From Micromonospora humi (lineage in GTDB: Bacteria; Actinomycetota; Actinomycetes; Mycobacteriales; Micromonosporaceae), in contig NZ_FMDM01000005.1 of NCBI RefSeq assembly GCF_900090105.1, positions 1 through 64,000 of the forward strand: a DNA stretch of 64,000 nucleotides, given 5' to 3'. The notes beneath the pieces were generated by a model, which did no database searches, was not told the DNA's origin, and saw only the letters and a list, made by a program, of their open reading frames with translations. Within the stretch, counting starts at the first letter, position 1. Every line of letters begins with the position of its first letter. This document shows, piece after piece, positions 1-8,338 of the stretch. A program made the translations under genes and the position numbers.

Positions 1-74
1 TTCCGCTCGACTTGCATGTGTTAAGCACGCCGCCAGCGTTCGTCCTGAGCCAGGATCAAACTCTCCAACAAAAA
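1..74 (-). rRNA. rrs: 16S ribosomal RNA, 5' end (partial)
   Basis: Read on the minus strand, this stretch contains the universal 16S start, AGAGTTTGATCCTGGCTCAG, followed by the conserved GACGAACGCTGGCGGCGTGC block. The gene runs off the left edge, so only about the first 70 nt are present. The mature 5' end is placed near 74 by analogy and could be a few bases off. Confidence 0.96.
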
Positions 75-190
75 CTTTGTCGGACACAATGTCCTGGCAA
101 CAAAAGTGTTGCCAAAGGAATCCCAACCAGACAGACCAAAGCCTGACCAGTCCGGGGTATAAAACAATTGGCACTGGCTTATCAAGCACC

Positions 191-213
191 CTGTTGAGTT
201 CTCAAAGAACAAC
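191..213 (-). promoter_or_regulatory. rRNA leader boxA-like antitermination/processing element
   Basis: On the minus strand, between the promoters and 16S, the leader reads GTTGTTCTTTGAGAACTCAA and then CAG. The core TGTTCTTTGAGAACT resembles the boxA-type antitermination element of actinobacterial rrn leaders and is itself a short dyad (AGTTCTCAAAGAAC on the plus strand). The assignment rests on position and motif only. Confidence 0.55.
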
Positions 214-303
214 CACACACCACACCGGAAACCCCACCAGGAGGCCCCCGACCCGGGGTATCTCGTCCACATCCCCGCCGCTCTCGCGCCGGGCACTTTT
301 ACT

Positions 304-332
304 ACGTTACCGCACCGTCTCCGCCGTGTCAA
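304..332 (-). promoter_or_regulatory. rrn promoter, proximal
   Basis: On the minus strand a perfect TTGACA (327-332) is followed after 17 bp by TAACGT (304-309), matching the TAnnnT actinobacterial housekeeping -10. Transcription would start near 297, about 225 nt upstream of 16S. It is the best of three candidate promoters in the 700-bp gene-free leader region (75-772), which otherwise contains no credible coding sequence. Confidence 0.7.
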
Positions 333-476
333 ACCGTGTGTCCCGGTCTGTCATGCTTCATACGGGTTGGCGCCGCTGAGCCCGCGCAGCAGCGAACCGC
401 TACGCTTGATCATCGGATTTGGCAGACCGGCCGCCGCGGTTTCCCGCTAGCTCGCCCGGTGCCCTGCCGGTCGACA

Positions 477-505
477 ACACTACCCGGTCGGTTCCGCTCC
501 GCCAA
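477..505 (-). promoter_or_regulatory. rrn promoter, middle (candidate)
   Basis: On the minus strand TTGGCG (500-505) and TAGTGT (477-482) are separated by 17 bp. The -35 matches TTGACA in four of six positions and the -10 fits TAnnnT. It lies between two stronger promoters that point the same way, as in other multi-promoter rrn operons. Confidence 0.4.
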
Positions 506-644
506 ATCCGCCCTGCGGCGTTTCGGCGGGCCCCGCCCGGACCGTCTCCTCGGGGGCGAACATCCCCTCCGGAACCGGTCGCCCGCTCGGATCGGCACTC
601 CCGGGCTTTCGTCCCGTTTGCCCCGTTCCGCGCTGGCAGAGAGA

Positions 645-674
645 AAGTTACGCGTCTGCGGGTTTGATCGTCAA
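645..674 (-). promoter_or_regulatory. rrn promoter, distal
   Basis: On the minus strand TTGACG (669-674) and TAACTT (645-650) are separated by 18 bp. Both hexamers fit the housekeeping consensus well. It would give a leader of nearly 570 nt before 16S. Confidence 0.6.
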
Positions 675-772
675 ATCCATGGGTAGCGTCCCGCGTCACA
701 TCATTACCGACACCCTATATCCGCAGTTCAGAACGCGTGCGTTCCCTTCGCGCGGGCCGTGCCGCCGGGCGA

Positions 773-1030
773 CTAGCGGGGCCCGGTGGCGCGGCGGGCG
801 GCACGCCAACCGCGCACGCCGAGGACGCCTGCGGTCGTACCGATGGCCAGGGACGCGGCGATGAGCAGCGCGTGCACCCAGAGGAAGCTCGTCGGCCCGC
901 CCTCGCCGACGACGCCGGCGGACCAGGCCCGGGTGTCGTTCCAGATGGCGACCGCGAACCTCGGCCAGATGACCCAGGTCCACCCACCGACCCCGACCAG
1001 GAACAACGACCAACCACGCGAGAGAACCAT
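773..1030 (-). CDS. SCO4848-family small membrane protein
   Basis: An 85-residue protein of the actinobacterial SCO4848 family, whose function is unknown. It starts MVLSRGWSLFL, as family members typically do (xLSRGWSxFL), so the ATG at 1030 is chosen over longer frames. Two hydrophobic segments (about residues 8-25 and 50-70) flank a short loop with WNDTRAW, and the protein ends in a basic tail. It stands alone, diverging from the PRC-barrel gene and converging on the rRNA leader region. The family call comes from recognising the conserved N-terminus. Confidence 0.8.
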   Translation of the reverse strand: MVLSRGWSLFLVGVGGWTWVIWPRFAVAIWNDTRAWSAGVVGEGGPTSFLWVHALLIAASLAIGTTAGVLGVRGWRAARRATGPR

Positions 1031-1238
1031 GGTCGGCCAGTATGCCAGCGGCACCGGGATCGAGATGGTGCGCGCGGCGCGCGGGGCCGAATCTGCCGGC
1101 GGCACATCACCACCCGGTCTCCGGTGTGCCGATCGACCGCCACCCGGGCCTTGAGCTGGGTCGGAGGCCGAGGCGTTTCCTCGCAGGGCCCCGAGGGCAC
1201 TGTCGACGATGCCGAGACGACATCGCGGAGGTGCCGAC

Positions 1239-1682
1239 ATGCAGCCGTTCAATCCTTGGGCCTGGCGGGACCCGGCCGCGCTCGCCGGAGGCTACGACCA
1301 GACCGGTCCGGACGACGTGCCACGGCAGCGCGCGGAGGGCGGCGACGACCTCGTGGACGCGCCCGGTCCGGGTACGCCGCTCGACCTCACCGGCTACCGG
1401 GTGGAGGCGACCGACGGGCGGATCGGCTCGATCGACGAGGCCAGCGAGGAGGCCGACGCCCGCTACCTGGTGGTCGACACCGGCCCGTGGATCTTCGGCA
1501 AGAAGGTGCTGCTGCCGGCCGGGACGGTGGCCCGGGTCGACCACCTGGAGCGTGTCGTGCACGTGGACCGCACCCGGGACCAGGTGAAGGACTCCCCGGC
1601 GTTCGACCCGGACGACTTCGCGCGCCCCGACTACCGGGAGCGGGTCGGCTCCTACTACTCGGAGACCTACCGGCAGGGCTGA
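1239..1682 (+). CDS. PRC-barrel domain protein
   Basis: A soluble protein of 147 residues. Residues about 45-105 form a PRC-barrel: a GYRVEATDGRIGSIDE-type strand pair, then YLVVDTGPWIFGKKVLLPAG and a valine-rich end. The tail carries YRERVGSYYSE, typical of actinobacterial stress-type PRC-barrel proteins. The start at 1239 is chosen because GGAGG lies about 6 nt upstream; an in-frame ATG 30 nt earlier lacks a good ribosome site. The function is not established; the fold is usually a protein or RNA interaction module. No operon partner. Confidence 0.85.
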   Translation: MQPFNPWAWRDPAALAGGYDQTGPDDVPRQRAEGGDDLVDAPGPGTPLDLTGYRVEATDGRIGSIDEASEEADARYLVVDTGPWIFGKKVLLPAGTVARVDHLERVVHVDRTRDQVKDSPAFDPDDFARPDYRERVGSYYSETYRQG

Positions 1683-1970
1683 GCCGAGAGCCGGGAGACG
1701 GGCCGCCGGGTGGCGGCCCGAACGGTTACCGTGTCAGGCATGGGCCGGTCGCGCAGGTGTGCCCCGGAGACCCCCGCCGGTCTCCCGGGCCGCGCCGTCG
1801 ACGGCCGGGATCAGATCCTCGACGTTCTTCGTGCCGGTGGACTGCGGTTCCGCGCCGGCGGGCGATGGCGGCGCTCGTTCTGACGAGCCCGTTCCACCGA
1901 TCCGGGTCACCCGGGTCGTTCCGCGCGTCCGCGCGTCCCGCCAACGACCGGCACGAAAGGCCCTACCACC

Positions 1971-3029
1971 ATGTCCTCAGCACGCATGCTCACCGGCGAC
2001 CGTCCGACCGGGCGGCTGCACCTCGGCCACTACGTCGGCAGCATCGCCAACCGGGTGCGGTTGCACCAGCGCTACGAGAGCTTCTTCATCATCGCCGACC
2101 TGCACATGCTCACCACGAGGAACACCCGCGCCGACATCGAGCAGGTGGCCCGCAACGCCCGCGAGATGGTCACCGACGTCCTCGCCGCCGGCGTCGAGCC
2201 GGAGCGCGCCACGTTCTACCTCCAGTCGGCGATCCCCGAGGTCGGCGACCTGAACACGCTGTTCCAGAACCTGGTCACGGTGCCGCGCCTGGAGCGGGTG
2301 CCGTCGCTCAAGGAGATGACCCGGGACGCCGGCAAGGACGAGATGCCGTACGGGCTGCTCGGCTATCCCGTCCTCCAGGCGGCCGACATCCTCTGCGTGA
2401 AGGGGCAGGTCGTGCCGGTGGGGAAGGACAACGCCGCGCACGTCGAGGTGACCCGGGAGATCGCCCGCCGCTTCAACCACCTCTACGGCGAGGTCTTCCC
2501 GGTGCCCGACATGATCATGTCCGAGACGCCCACGCTCGTCGGCACCGACGGGGCCGGGAAGATGGGCAAGAGCAAGGGGAACGCGATCGCGCTCGCCGAC
2601 GACGCGGCGACCGTGCGGCGCAAGGTGACGGGGATGTACACCGACCCGAACCGGGTGCGCGCCGACGTGCCGGGCACGGTCGAGGGGAACCCGGTCTTCG
2701 CGTACCACGACGTGTTCAACCCCGACCGGGCGCAGGTCGAGGACCTCAAGACGCGATACCGGGCGGGGCGGGTCGGTGACGTCGAGGTCAAGGAGGCGCT
2801 CGCCGCCGCGCTCAACCGCTTCCTCGATCCGATCCGGGAGCGCCGGGCCCGGTTCGAGGCACAGTCCGGCCTGGTCGACGAGCTGATCGTCGCCGGCACC
2901 GAACGGACCCGGGCGCAGGTGCACGCCACGCTCGTCGAGGTCCGCCGGGCGATGGGCCTGACCAGCGCGTACACCCAGGTGCGGCGGCGGGCCGAGCGCT
3001 ACCGCAAGGCCGCCGCCACGCCGGCCTGA
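1971..3029 (+). CDS. trpS: tryptophan--tRNA ligase
   Basis: Class I aminoacyl-tRNA synthetase of 352 residues that charges tRNA-Trp in the cytoplasm. The HIGH signature appears as HLGH (about residue 17) after TGDRPTGRL, and the KMSKS loop as KMGKSKGN near residue 201. The length is normal. The TGDRPTGxLHLGHYVGS start is characteristic of one bacterial TrpRS subfamily, often a second copy, so another trpS may exist elsewhere. A GAAAGG lies upstream of the ATG. The 288-bp gap before it holds no feature I can support; I looked for a T-box or Trp-rich leader and found none. Confidence 0.95.
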   Translation: MSSARMLTGDRPTGRLHLGHYVGSIANRVRLHQRYESFFIIADLHMLTTRNTRADIEQVARNAREMVTDVLAAGVEPERATFYLQSAIPEVGDLNTLFQNLVTVPRLERVPSLKEMTRDAGKDEMPYGLLGYPVLQAADILCVKGQVVPVGKDNAAHVEVTREIARRFNHLYGEVFPVPDMIMSETPTLVGTDGAGKMGKSKGNAIALADDAATVRRKVTGMYTDPNRVRADVPGTVEGNPVFAYHDVFNPDRAQVEDLKTRYRAGRVGDVEVKEALAAALNRFLDPIRERRARFEAQSGLVDELIVAGTERTRAQVHATLVEVRRAMGLTSAYTQVRRRAERYRKAAATPA

Positions 3030-3068
3030 CCAGCCGGGTACACCGACCGGCCGGTCCGGGTTACGCGC

Positions 3069-3099
3069 TTGCGCCACCCCCGGGCCGGCCGGTTACGCT
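3069..3099 (+). promoter_or_regulatory. promoter of the argS leader (leaderless)
   Basis: TTGCGC (3069-3074) and TACGCT (3094-3099) are spaced by 19 bp. The -10 ends six bases before the ATG at 3106, the geometry expected of a leaderless transcript whose first nucleotides are the start codon. There is no ribosome site before that ATG, which fits. Confidence 0.5.
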
Positions 3100-3105
3100 G
3101 CCGGC

Positions 3106-3195
3106 ATGAGCAGCTCGCAGGCGTACCCGACGGCGTCCCCCGACGTCCGGCTCGGCGCGCTGCGACGCCGGCGGTCCCGCGACCGCCTGCGCTGA
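3106..3195 (+). CDS. arginine-rich leader peptide of argS
   Basis: A 29-codon open frame ending in LRRRRSRDRLR. Eight arginines occur in total, seven of them in the last ten residues. It lies 114 bp upstream of argS, follows a leaderless-type promoter and precedes a strong hairpin (3211-3234). This is the arrangement of ribosome-mediated attenuation: low charged tRNA-Arg would stall the ribosome on the Arg run and change the folding downstream. The peptide itself probably has no function. The reading is inferred from sequence; Arg-rich runs also arise by chance in GC-rich DNA. Confidence 0.55.
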   Translation: MSSSQAYPTASPDVRLGALRRRRSRDRLR

Positions 3196-3210
3196 GCCTT
3201 CCTCTCCTGC

Positions 3211-3234
3211 GACCGGCGGATCGAGCCGCCGGTC
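3211..3234 (+). terminator. attenuator hairpin before argS
   Basis: GACCGGCGG (3211-3219) and CCGCCGGTC (3226-3234) form a perfect 9-bp stem with a six-base loop, followed by a T/C-rich stretch. The right arm can alternatively pair with CCGGCGG at 3168-3174 inside the Arg codons of the leader peptide, so two exclusive structures are possible. Whether it terminates transcription or blocks translation is not visible. Confidence 0.5.
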
Positions 3235-3309
3235 GTCGTCGATCGTCCTCGCTCCGCAGCCTTCCCATCCGGTGATCCGCGCGGCGGATCGAGCGAGATC
3301 GGCGTACCC

Positions 3310-5028
3310 ATGGATCTTGAAAAGGTGTTGTCCGACCGGCTGGCGCCGGCGTTCGCGGCGGTGGCCGGCGGGCCGGTGGACCCGGTGGTGCGGCGCTCGC
3401 AGCACGCGGACTTCCAGTCCGACGCGGCGCTCGCGCTGGCCCGTCGGCTCGACCGGTCGCCGCGGGCGATCGCCGCGGAGGTACGGGACCGCGCGGAGCT
3501 GGCCGACCTCTGCGCGGCGGTGGAGGTCTCCGGGCCGGGCTTCCTCAACCTGACCGTTGCCGACCGGGCGCTCGGCGACCTGGTCTCGGCGCTGGCCGTG
3601 GACCCCCGGCTCGGGGTGCCGGTGGCCGACGAGCCGGAGACCGTGGTGGTCGACTACTCGGCGCCGAACGTGGCCAAGGAGATGCACGTCGGCCACCTGC
3701 GCTCGACCGTGATCGGGGACGCGGCGGCGCGGTTGCTGGAGTGGCTGGGCCACAGGGTGCGGCGGGCCAACCACCTCGGCGACTGGGGAACGCCGTTCGG
3801 CATGCTGATCGAGCACCTGGTCGACAGGGGTGAGGCGGAGGCCGCGCAGGAGCTGTCGATGGGTGACCTGGACGCGTTCTACACGGCGGCGCGGGCGAAG
3901 TTCGACGACGACGAGGCGTTCCGGGAGCGGTCGCGGCTGCGGGTGGTGGCGTTGCAGGGCGGCGACCCGGCGACGGTGCGGCTGTGGCGGCTGCTGGTGG
4001 CGCAGTCCGAGAGCTACTTCCTGACCGTCTACGACCTGCTCGACGTCACCCTCTCCCGGGCGGACTTCCGGGGCGAGAGCAGCTACCACGACCTGCTCGC
4101 GCCGACGGTCGCCGAGTTGGACCGGCTGGGCCTGCTGCGGCGCAGCGACGGCGCGGACTGCGTGTTCCCGCCCGGGTCGGTGGGCCGGGACGGCGAGCCG
4201 CTGCCGCTGATCGTGCGCAAGTCGGACGGCGGCTACGGCTACCCGGCGACCGACCTGGCCGCGTTGCGGCACCGGACCGGCACGCTGGGCGCGACCCGGC
4301 TGCTCTACGTGGTCGGGCTGCCGCAGCGGCGGCACTTCGAGATGGTCTTCGCTTCCGCCGGGCAGGCGGGTTGGCTGGCCCCGCCGGCCCGGGCCGAGCA
4401 CGTCGGGTTCGGGTCCATCCTGGGGCCGGACGGGCGGATGCTGCGCAGCCGGGCCGGCGGGGCGGTGAAGCTGGTCGGGTTGCTGACCGAGGCGGTCCAG
4501 CGGGCCACGGCGCTGGCCCGCGAGCGCAACCCGGAGCTGGGCGAGGCGGAGGCGGCCGAGGTCGGGCGCGCGGTCGGCATCGGGGCGATCAAGTACGCCG
4601 ACCTGTCCGGTGACCGGCACAAGGACTACGTGCTGGACTGGGAACGGATGTTGGCGCTGGACGGGAACACCGCGCCGTACCTCCAGTACGCGTACTCCCG
4701 GATTCGGTCGATCTTTCGGCGGGCCGGGGTGGCGGCCCGGCCGGACGCGGCCGTCGTGCCGACCGAGCCGGCGGAGCGGGCGCTCGCGATCGAGCTGCTC
4801 GGGTTCCCGGCGGTGGTCGACGAGGTGGCCGGCAGCCTGGAGTTCCACCACCTGGCCACCTACCTGCACCGGCTGGCGTCCGCGTTCAGCGCGTTCTATG
4901 AGCGCTGCCCGGTGCTGCGGTCCGAGGGGCCGGTGCTCCGGAGCCGGCTGGCGCTGTGCGAGGTGACCGGTCGGGTGCTCCACCAGGGCCTGCACCTGCT
5001 CGGCATCCGCACCCCGGAGCGGTTGTGA
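3310..5028 (+). CDS. argS: arginine--tRNA ligase
   Basis: Class I synthetase of 572 residues that charges tRNA-Arg. An N-terminal Add-1 domain (about 1-90) is followed by the HIGH motif as HVGHLRST after SAPNVAKEM (about residue 120), and the C-terminal third is the DALR anticodon-binding domain ending in LGIRTPERL. The KMSKS position reads MLRSRAGG, a divergence common in ArgRS. The ATG at 3310 has no strong ribosome site, which fits regulation from the upstream leader region. It converges on the VOC gene with a 10-bp gap. Confidence 0.95.
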   Translation: MDLEKVLSDRLAPAFAAVAGGPVDPVVRRSQHADFQSDAALALARRLDRSPRAIAAEVRDRAELADLCAAVEVSGPGFLNLTVADRALGDLVSALAVDPRLGVPVADEPETVVVDYSAPNVAKEMHVGHLRSTVIGDAAARLLEWLGHRVRRANHLGDWGTPFGMLIEHLVDRGEAEAAQELSMGDLDAFYTAARAKFDDDEAFRERSRLRVVALQGGDPATVRLWRLLVAQSESYFLTVYDLLDVTLSRADFRGESSYHDLLAPTVAELDRLGLLRRSDGADCVFPPGSVGRDGEPLPLIVRKSDGGYGYPATDLAALRHRTGTLGATRLLYVVGLPQRRHFEMVFASAGQAGWLAPPARAEHVGFGSILGPDGRMLRSRAGGAVKLVGLLTEAVQRATALARERNPELGEAEAAEVGRAVGIGAIKYADLSGDRHKDYVLDWERMLALDGNTAPYLQYAYSRIRSIFRRAGVAARPDAAVVPTEPAERALAIELLGFPAVVDEVAGSLEFHHLATYLHRLASAFSAFYERCPVLRSEGPVLRSRLALCEVTGRVLHQGLHLLGIRTPERL

Positions 5029-5038
5029 GCGGGCCGGG

Positions 5039-5404
5039 TCAGCGGGGCAGCCAGGACTGCACCTCGACCACGTTGCCCTCGGGGTCGCGCAGGTAGGCGG
5101 AGCGGACGCCCCAGCCGGGACGGTCGGCCGGTTCGGCCAGGACCGTCCCGGCGGGCAGCGCGGCGACGGCGGCGTCCACGTCGGGCACCGGCACCACGAC
5201 GAGCACGCCACCGTCGCCGCGACCGATCGGCAGCACGGCCTCGGCGGCCCGCCGGCCGAGCAGCGCGAGCACGGTCTCGCCTCCGGCGTCGAAGCTGGCG
5301 TACTCGAACTCGCCGACCACCTTCTCCGGATCGCCGAGCAGCGCGGTGTAGAAGGCGAGGGTGGCCGGGAAGTCGTCGGTGACGACGCGGGGATGCACGC
5401 TCAT
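5039..5404 (-). CDS. VOC-superfamily (glyoxalase/bleomycin-resistance fold) protein
   Basis: A small 121-residue protein with the paired beta-alpha-beta-beta-beta modules of the vicinal oxygen chelate fold. It has the characteristic ending AYLRDPEGNVVEVQSWL, where the conserved Glu before VQ is a usual metal ligand. The substrate cannot be told; the family includes glyoxalases, dioxygenases and antibiotic-binding proteins. Single gene, convergent with argS. Confidence 0.8.
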   Translation of the reverse strand: MSVHPRVVTDDFPATLAFYTALLGDPEKVVGEFEYASFDAGGETVLALLGRRAAEAVLPIGRGDGGVLVVVPVPDVDAAVAALPAGTVLAEPADRPGWGVRSAYLRDPEGNVVEVQSWLPR

Positions 5405-5432
5405 GGTCGGACCCTAGCGGCCGCCGCCGGCC

Positions 5433-5446
5433 ATTAACCGTTTCAG
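5433..5446. promoter_or_regulatory. LacI-type operator half of GH5 control region (distal)
   Basis: ATTAACCGTTTCAG is nearly the same as the CTTAACCGGTTCAG found 98 bp downstream. The shared TTAACCGnTTCA core resembles palindromic operators bound by LacI-family sugar regulators. It lies about 185 bp upstream of the GH5 start. Confidence 0.45.
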
Positions 5447-5530
5447 GCAAGGCCGTCGACACCGTCGGACTTGTGACGTCATCGATAACGTTCGAATAAC
5501 GCGATGTTTCCGGCGCTTGACGCTCGTTAC

Positions 5531-5544
5531 CTTAACCGGTTCAG
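5531..5544. promoter_or_regulatory. LacI-type operator of GH5 gene (proximal)
   Basis: CTTAACCGGTTCAG contains the palindrome AACCGGTT, extended to TTAACCGGTTCA. Just upstream is TTGACG (5517-5522), so a bound repressor would cover the likely promoter. It is the better of two matching sites and lies 86 bp before the GH5 start. Confidence 0.55.
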
Positions 5545-5629
5545 TGGCTCCTGGCGACGGCCGGACATCGACGGATGCCGTCGCCGCTCGGTCGCCGCCG
5601 GCCCCGGCGGCACAGCTGGGGAGGTTCCC

Positions 5630-8227
5630 ATGACACTGCGCATCCGCCGGACCGCCGTCGCGCTCGTCGCCGTGCTGGCGGCCGGCGCGCTGTCCGCCCC
5701 GCCGGCGGTCGCCGGCGGCCGAACGGCGGCACCCGAACCACCGTCCCGACGCGCCGAGGCGGCGTTCGTGGTCCGCGACGGCACCCGGCTGAGCGTCGCC
5801 GGCCGGCCGTTCCGGTTCGCCGGGCCCAACATGTACTGGCTGGGCCTGGACGAGAACGTCGGCGGCACCGATCCGGCCGACCCGCCGGCCGTCGACCACC
5901 CCACCTACTTCCGGATTCGGGACGGGCTCACCACCGCCCGGCGGATGGGTGCCACCGTGGTCCGCGCCCACACGCTCGGCGTCTCCACCGGGAACCCGAA
6001 GTCGCTCGAACCCGCGCTCGGCCAGTTCAACCCGGAGGCGTTCGACCGCATCGACTACGCGGTCGCCGAGGCGCGCCGGCAGGGGCTGCGGCTGATCGTC
6101 CCGCTCACCGACAACTGGCAGTACTACCACGGGGGCCGCTACGACTTCCTGCGCTGGCTCGGCCTGAGCACCGACGACGACGGGGCGCTGTTCTACACCG
6201 ATCCCGGCGCCCGGGCCGCGTTCAAGCAGTACGTCCACACGCTGCTCACGCACGTCAACCGCTACACCGGCAAGCGGTACACCGACGATCCGACGATCAT
6301 GGCGTGGGAACTGGGCAACGAACTCAACGGGATGACCGCCGACTGGGTCGACGACGTCGCCGGGCACGTCAAGGCGCTCGCCCCCCGGCAACTCGTCGCC
6401 GCCGGCAGCCAGCACGGCACCGACCCCGCGGTCCTGGCCTCGCCGCACGTCGACATCAGCGACTCGCACTACTATCCGCCCACCGCCGCCGGCATCGCGG
6501 CCGACGCCGCCGCGGCCACCGCCGCCGGCAAGGTCTACCTCGCCGGCGAGTTCGGCTCCGGCCAGGCCACCGACGACCTGCTGGACCAGGTCGCGGCCAA
6601 CCCGGACGTGAGCGGCGCGCTGTTCTGGTCGCTCTTCGGCCACCACGACCACTCCGGCTTCGTGCCGCACGGCGACGGCTTCACCGTGCACTACCCGGGC
6701 GACACCCCGGCGATGCGGGAGGCCGTCTCCGCGCTGACCCGCTTCGCCGGGAAGATGTCCGGTCGCCCGGCGCCGGCGGTGACCGGTGACCGCCCGCTGC
6801 TGACCGCGATCGACGCCGACTACGGCATCACCACGCTGCGCTGGCGGGGCACCGCGGGCGCCGCCGGCTACCTGGTGCAGCGACGGGGCCCCGGCGGGGC
6901 CTGGGCCACCGTCAGCGGCACCCGGCCGCTGAGCGCCGACGACGCGCCCTGGTACGACCTGACCACGCCCGTCGGCCGGGTCACCTACCGGGTGGTGGCG
7001 GTCGACGGCACCGGCGCCGCCGTGGCCGTCTCCCCGCCGGTCGGCACCGACCCCACCGCCGACCAGACGTTCGACCCGCTCGAGGACTGGTTCGTCACCG
7101 CCGGGCACAGCGACTCGCTGCGCCGCACGCCGACCGCCGGCGGGGTGCTGGTCGCGCCGGCACGAGGCCGGCCGGGTGAACTGCGTTACCAGCGGGACGA
7201 CCTGACCGCCGCCACGATCACGGTCGCCTCGGCCGGGCGGCCGAAGGCCGTGGTCGAGGTGTCCGCCGACGGCACGACCGGGTGGCGCGCGGTGCGGCCC
7301 CGGATCGACAAGGCCGGCCACGGGCGGTACACGCTCTCCGTCACCGGCCTGCGCGACGTCGACGGCATCCGGGTGGTGTGGCGACGGGACGCCCGGTTCG
7401 CGGTCGCCTCGGTCGCGTTGTCCGCCCGGTCGGACTCGGTGACGAGCAGCGCGCCGGGCGCGTTCGCGCTGACCGCGCCGGCACCGGACGCGACCGGGGT
7501 GAGCCGGCTGGCGGCGCTGGACTGGTCCGCCGCGCCGGGCGCCGCCTACTACTCGCTGACCGTGTCCGAGCACGCCGACCTCAGCGCCCCGCTGGTGGCG
7601 GTGTCCGGCCTGCGTACCCCCGGTTTCACGCCGACCACGGCGTGGCCCGCCGGGGTCACCCTGCACGTGCGGGTCACCGCCACCAACGGGTACGGCTCGA
7701 CCAGCGCGAACGCCGCGTTCACCACCCGCGCCGACCTGCCCGGGGTGGTGGTCGACGACTTCGACACCTACCCGTCGGACGAGGCGCTGACCGCCGCCTA
7801 CCCGCGCAACACCGGCGGCGACCCGATCACCACCACGCTGGCCCCGGCCGGCGAGGGCAGCGGGCACAGCATGCGGCTGAGCTGGACCCCCGGTGCCAGC
7901 GGCTACGCGGGCGTCATCCACAACCTGCCCGCGGCGCAGGACTGGCGCGGCACCACCGGGCTGCGGATGTGGGTCGAGCCGGGCGCGGACGGGCAGCAGC
8001 TGACCGTCCAGTTCGTCGCGTCCGGCTTCTACTGGGAGAAGACGCTGACGTTCACCGGGACCGAGCCGCGCGTGGTGGAGGTGCCGTTCGCCGACTTCGC
8101 CCCGCCGCCGTGGGCCACGCCCGGCCCGCTCGACCTGGGAGCGGTCACGCAGTTGTCGCTCTACCCCGGCGGCGCGACCGGTCCGAGCAGCCTGCGCCTG
8201 GACTCCCTGGGCGCGTACGCGAGGTGA
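5630..8227 (+). CDS. secreted GH5-family glycoside hydrolase (mannan endo-beta-mannosidase type)
   Basis: An exported enzyme of 865 residues. The signal peptide covers about 1-30 (basic start, hydrophobic core, APPAVAGG). The GH5 catalytic domain spans about 45-380, with the acid/base Glu in WELGNELN (E231) and the nucleophile in YLAGEFGSG (E307). Fibronectin-III-like modules follow (about 390-470 and 610-705), and residues 705-865 look like a carbohydrate-binding module (VVDDFDTYP...LRLDSLGAYA). The FxFxGPNMYWL start of the catalytic domain favours mannanases of GH5_7, but the substrate is inferred. The start at 5630 has GGGGAGG upstream. A terminator follows at 8236-8268. Confidence 0.85.
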   Translation: MTLRIRRTAVALVAVLAAGALSAPPAVAGGRTAAPEPPSRRAEAAFVVRDGTRLSVAGRPFRFAGPNMYWLGLDENVGGTDPADPPAVDHPTYFRIRDGLTTARRMGATVVRAHTLGVSTGNPKSLEPALGQFNPEAFDRIDYAVAEARRQGLRLIVPLTDNWQYYHGGRYDFLRWLGLSTDDDGALFYTDPGARAAFKQYVHTLLTHVNRYTGKRYTDDPTIMAWELGNELNGMTADWVDDVAGHVKALAPRQLVAAGSQHGTDPAVLASPHVDISDSHYYPPTAAGIAADAAAATAAGKVYLAGEFGSGQATDDLLDQVAANPDVSGALFWSLFGHHDHSGFVPHGDGFTVHYPGDTPAMREAVSALTRFAGKMSGRPAPAVTGDRPLLTAIDADYGITTLRWRGTAGAAGYLVQRRGPGGAWATVSGTRPLSADDAPWYDLTTPVGRVTYRVVAVDGTGAAVAVSPPVGTDPTADQTFDPLEDWFVTAGHSDSLRRTPTAGGVLVAPARGRPGELRYQRDDLTAATITVASAGRPKAVVEVSADGTTGWRAVRPRIDKAGHGRYTLSVTGLRDVDGIRVVWRRDARFAVASVALSARSDSVTSSAPGAFALTAPAPDATGVSRLAALDWSAAPGAAYYSLTVSEHADLSAPLVAVSGLRTPGFTPTTAWPAGVTLHVRVTATNGYGSTSANAAFTTRADLPGVVVDDFDTYPSDEALTAAYPRNTGGDPITTTLAPAGEGSGHSMRLSWTPGASGYAGVIHNLPAAQDWRGTTGLRMWVEPGADGQQLTVQFVASGFYWEKTLTFTGTEPRVVEVPFADFAPPPWATPGPLDLGAVTQLSLYPGGATGPSSLRLDSLGAYAR

Positions 8228-8235
8228 CCACGGGT

Positions 8236-8268
8236 GTCGGGCCGGGGTCGTCGTGCCCCCGGCCCGAC
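8236..8268 (+). terminator. hairpin terminator after the GH5 gene
   Basis: GTCGGGCCGGGG and CCCCGGCCCGAC form a perfect 12-bp stem around a nine-base loop, starting nine bases after the stop codon. There is no T-run, as is usual in high-GC actinobacteria. Confidence 0.7.
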
Positions 8269-8338
8269 GCCGTTTCGGGGGCCCGTGTCACCCGGTGAGC
8301 GGCTAGCGTGACCATCGACCGACGCGAGGGAGGCGACC

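Noticed and set aside
1740..1883. A 47-codon frame (MGRSRRCAPE...) between the PRC-barrel and trpS genes, considered as a trpS leader peptide.
   Set aside because: It has a single Trp, no ribosome site and no hairpin arrangement like that before argS. I also looked for a T-box in 1683-1970 and found no AGGGTGGNACCGCG-type motif.
3061..5211. A 716-codon minus-strand frame across argS.
   Set aside because: It is the Arg/Pro/Gly/His-rich shadow of argS, a common artefact in high-GC DNA; long antisense frames elsewhere were dismissed for the same reason.
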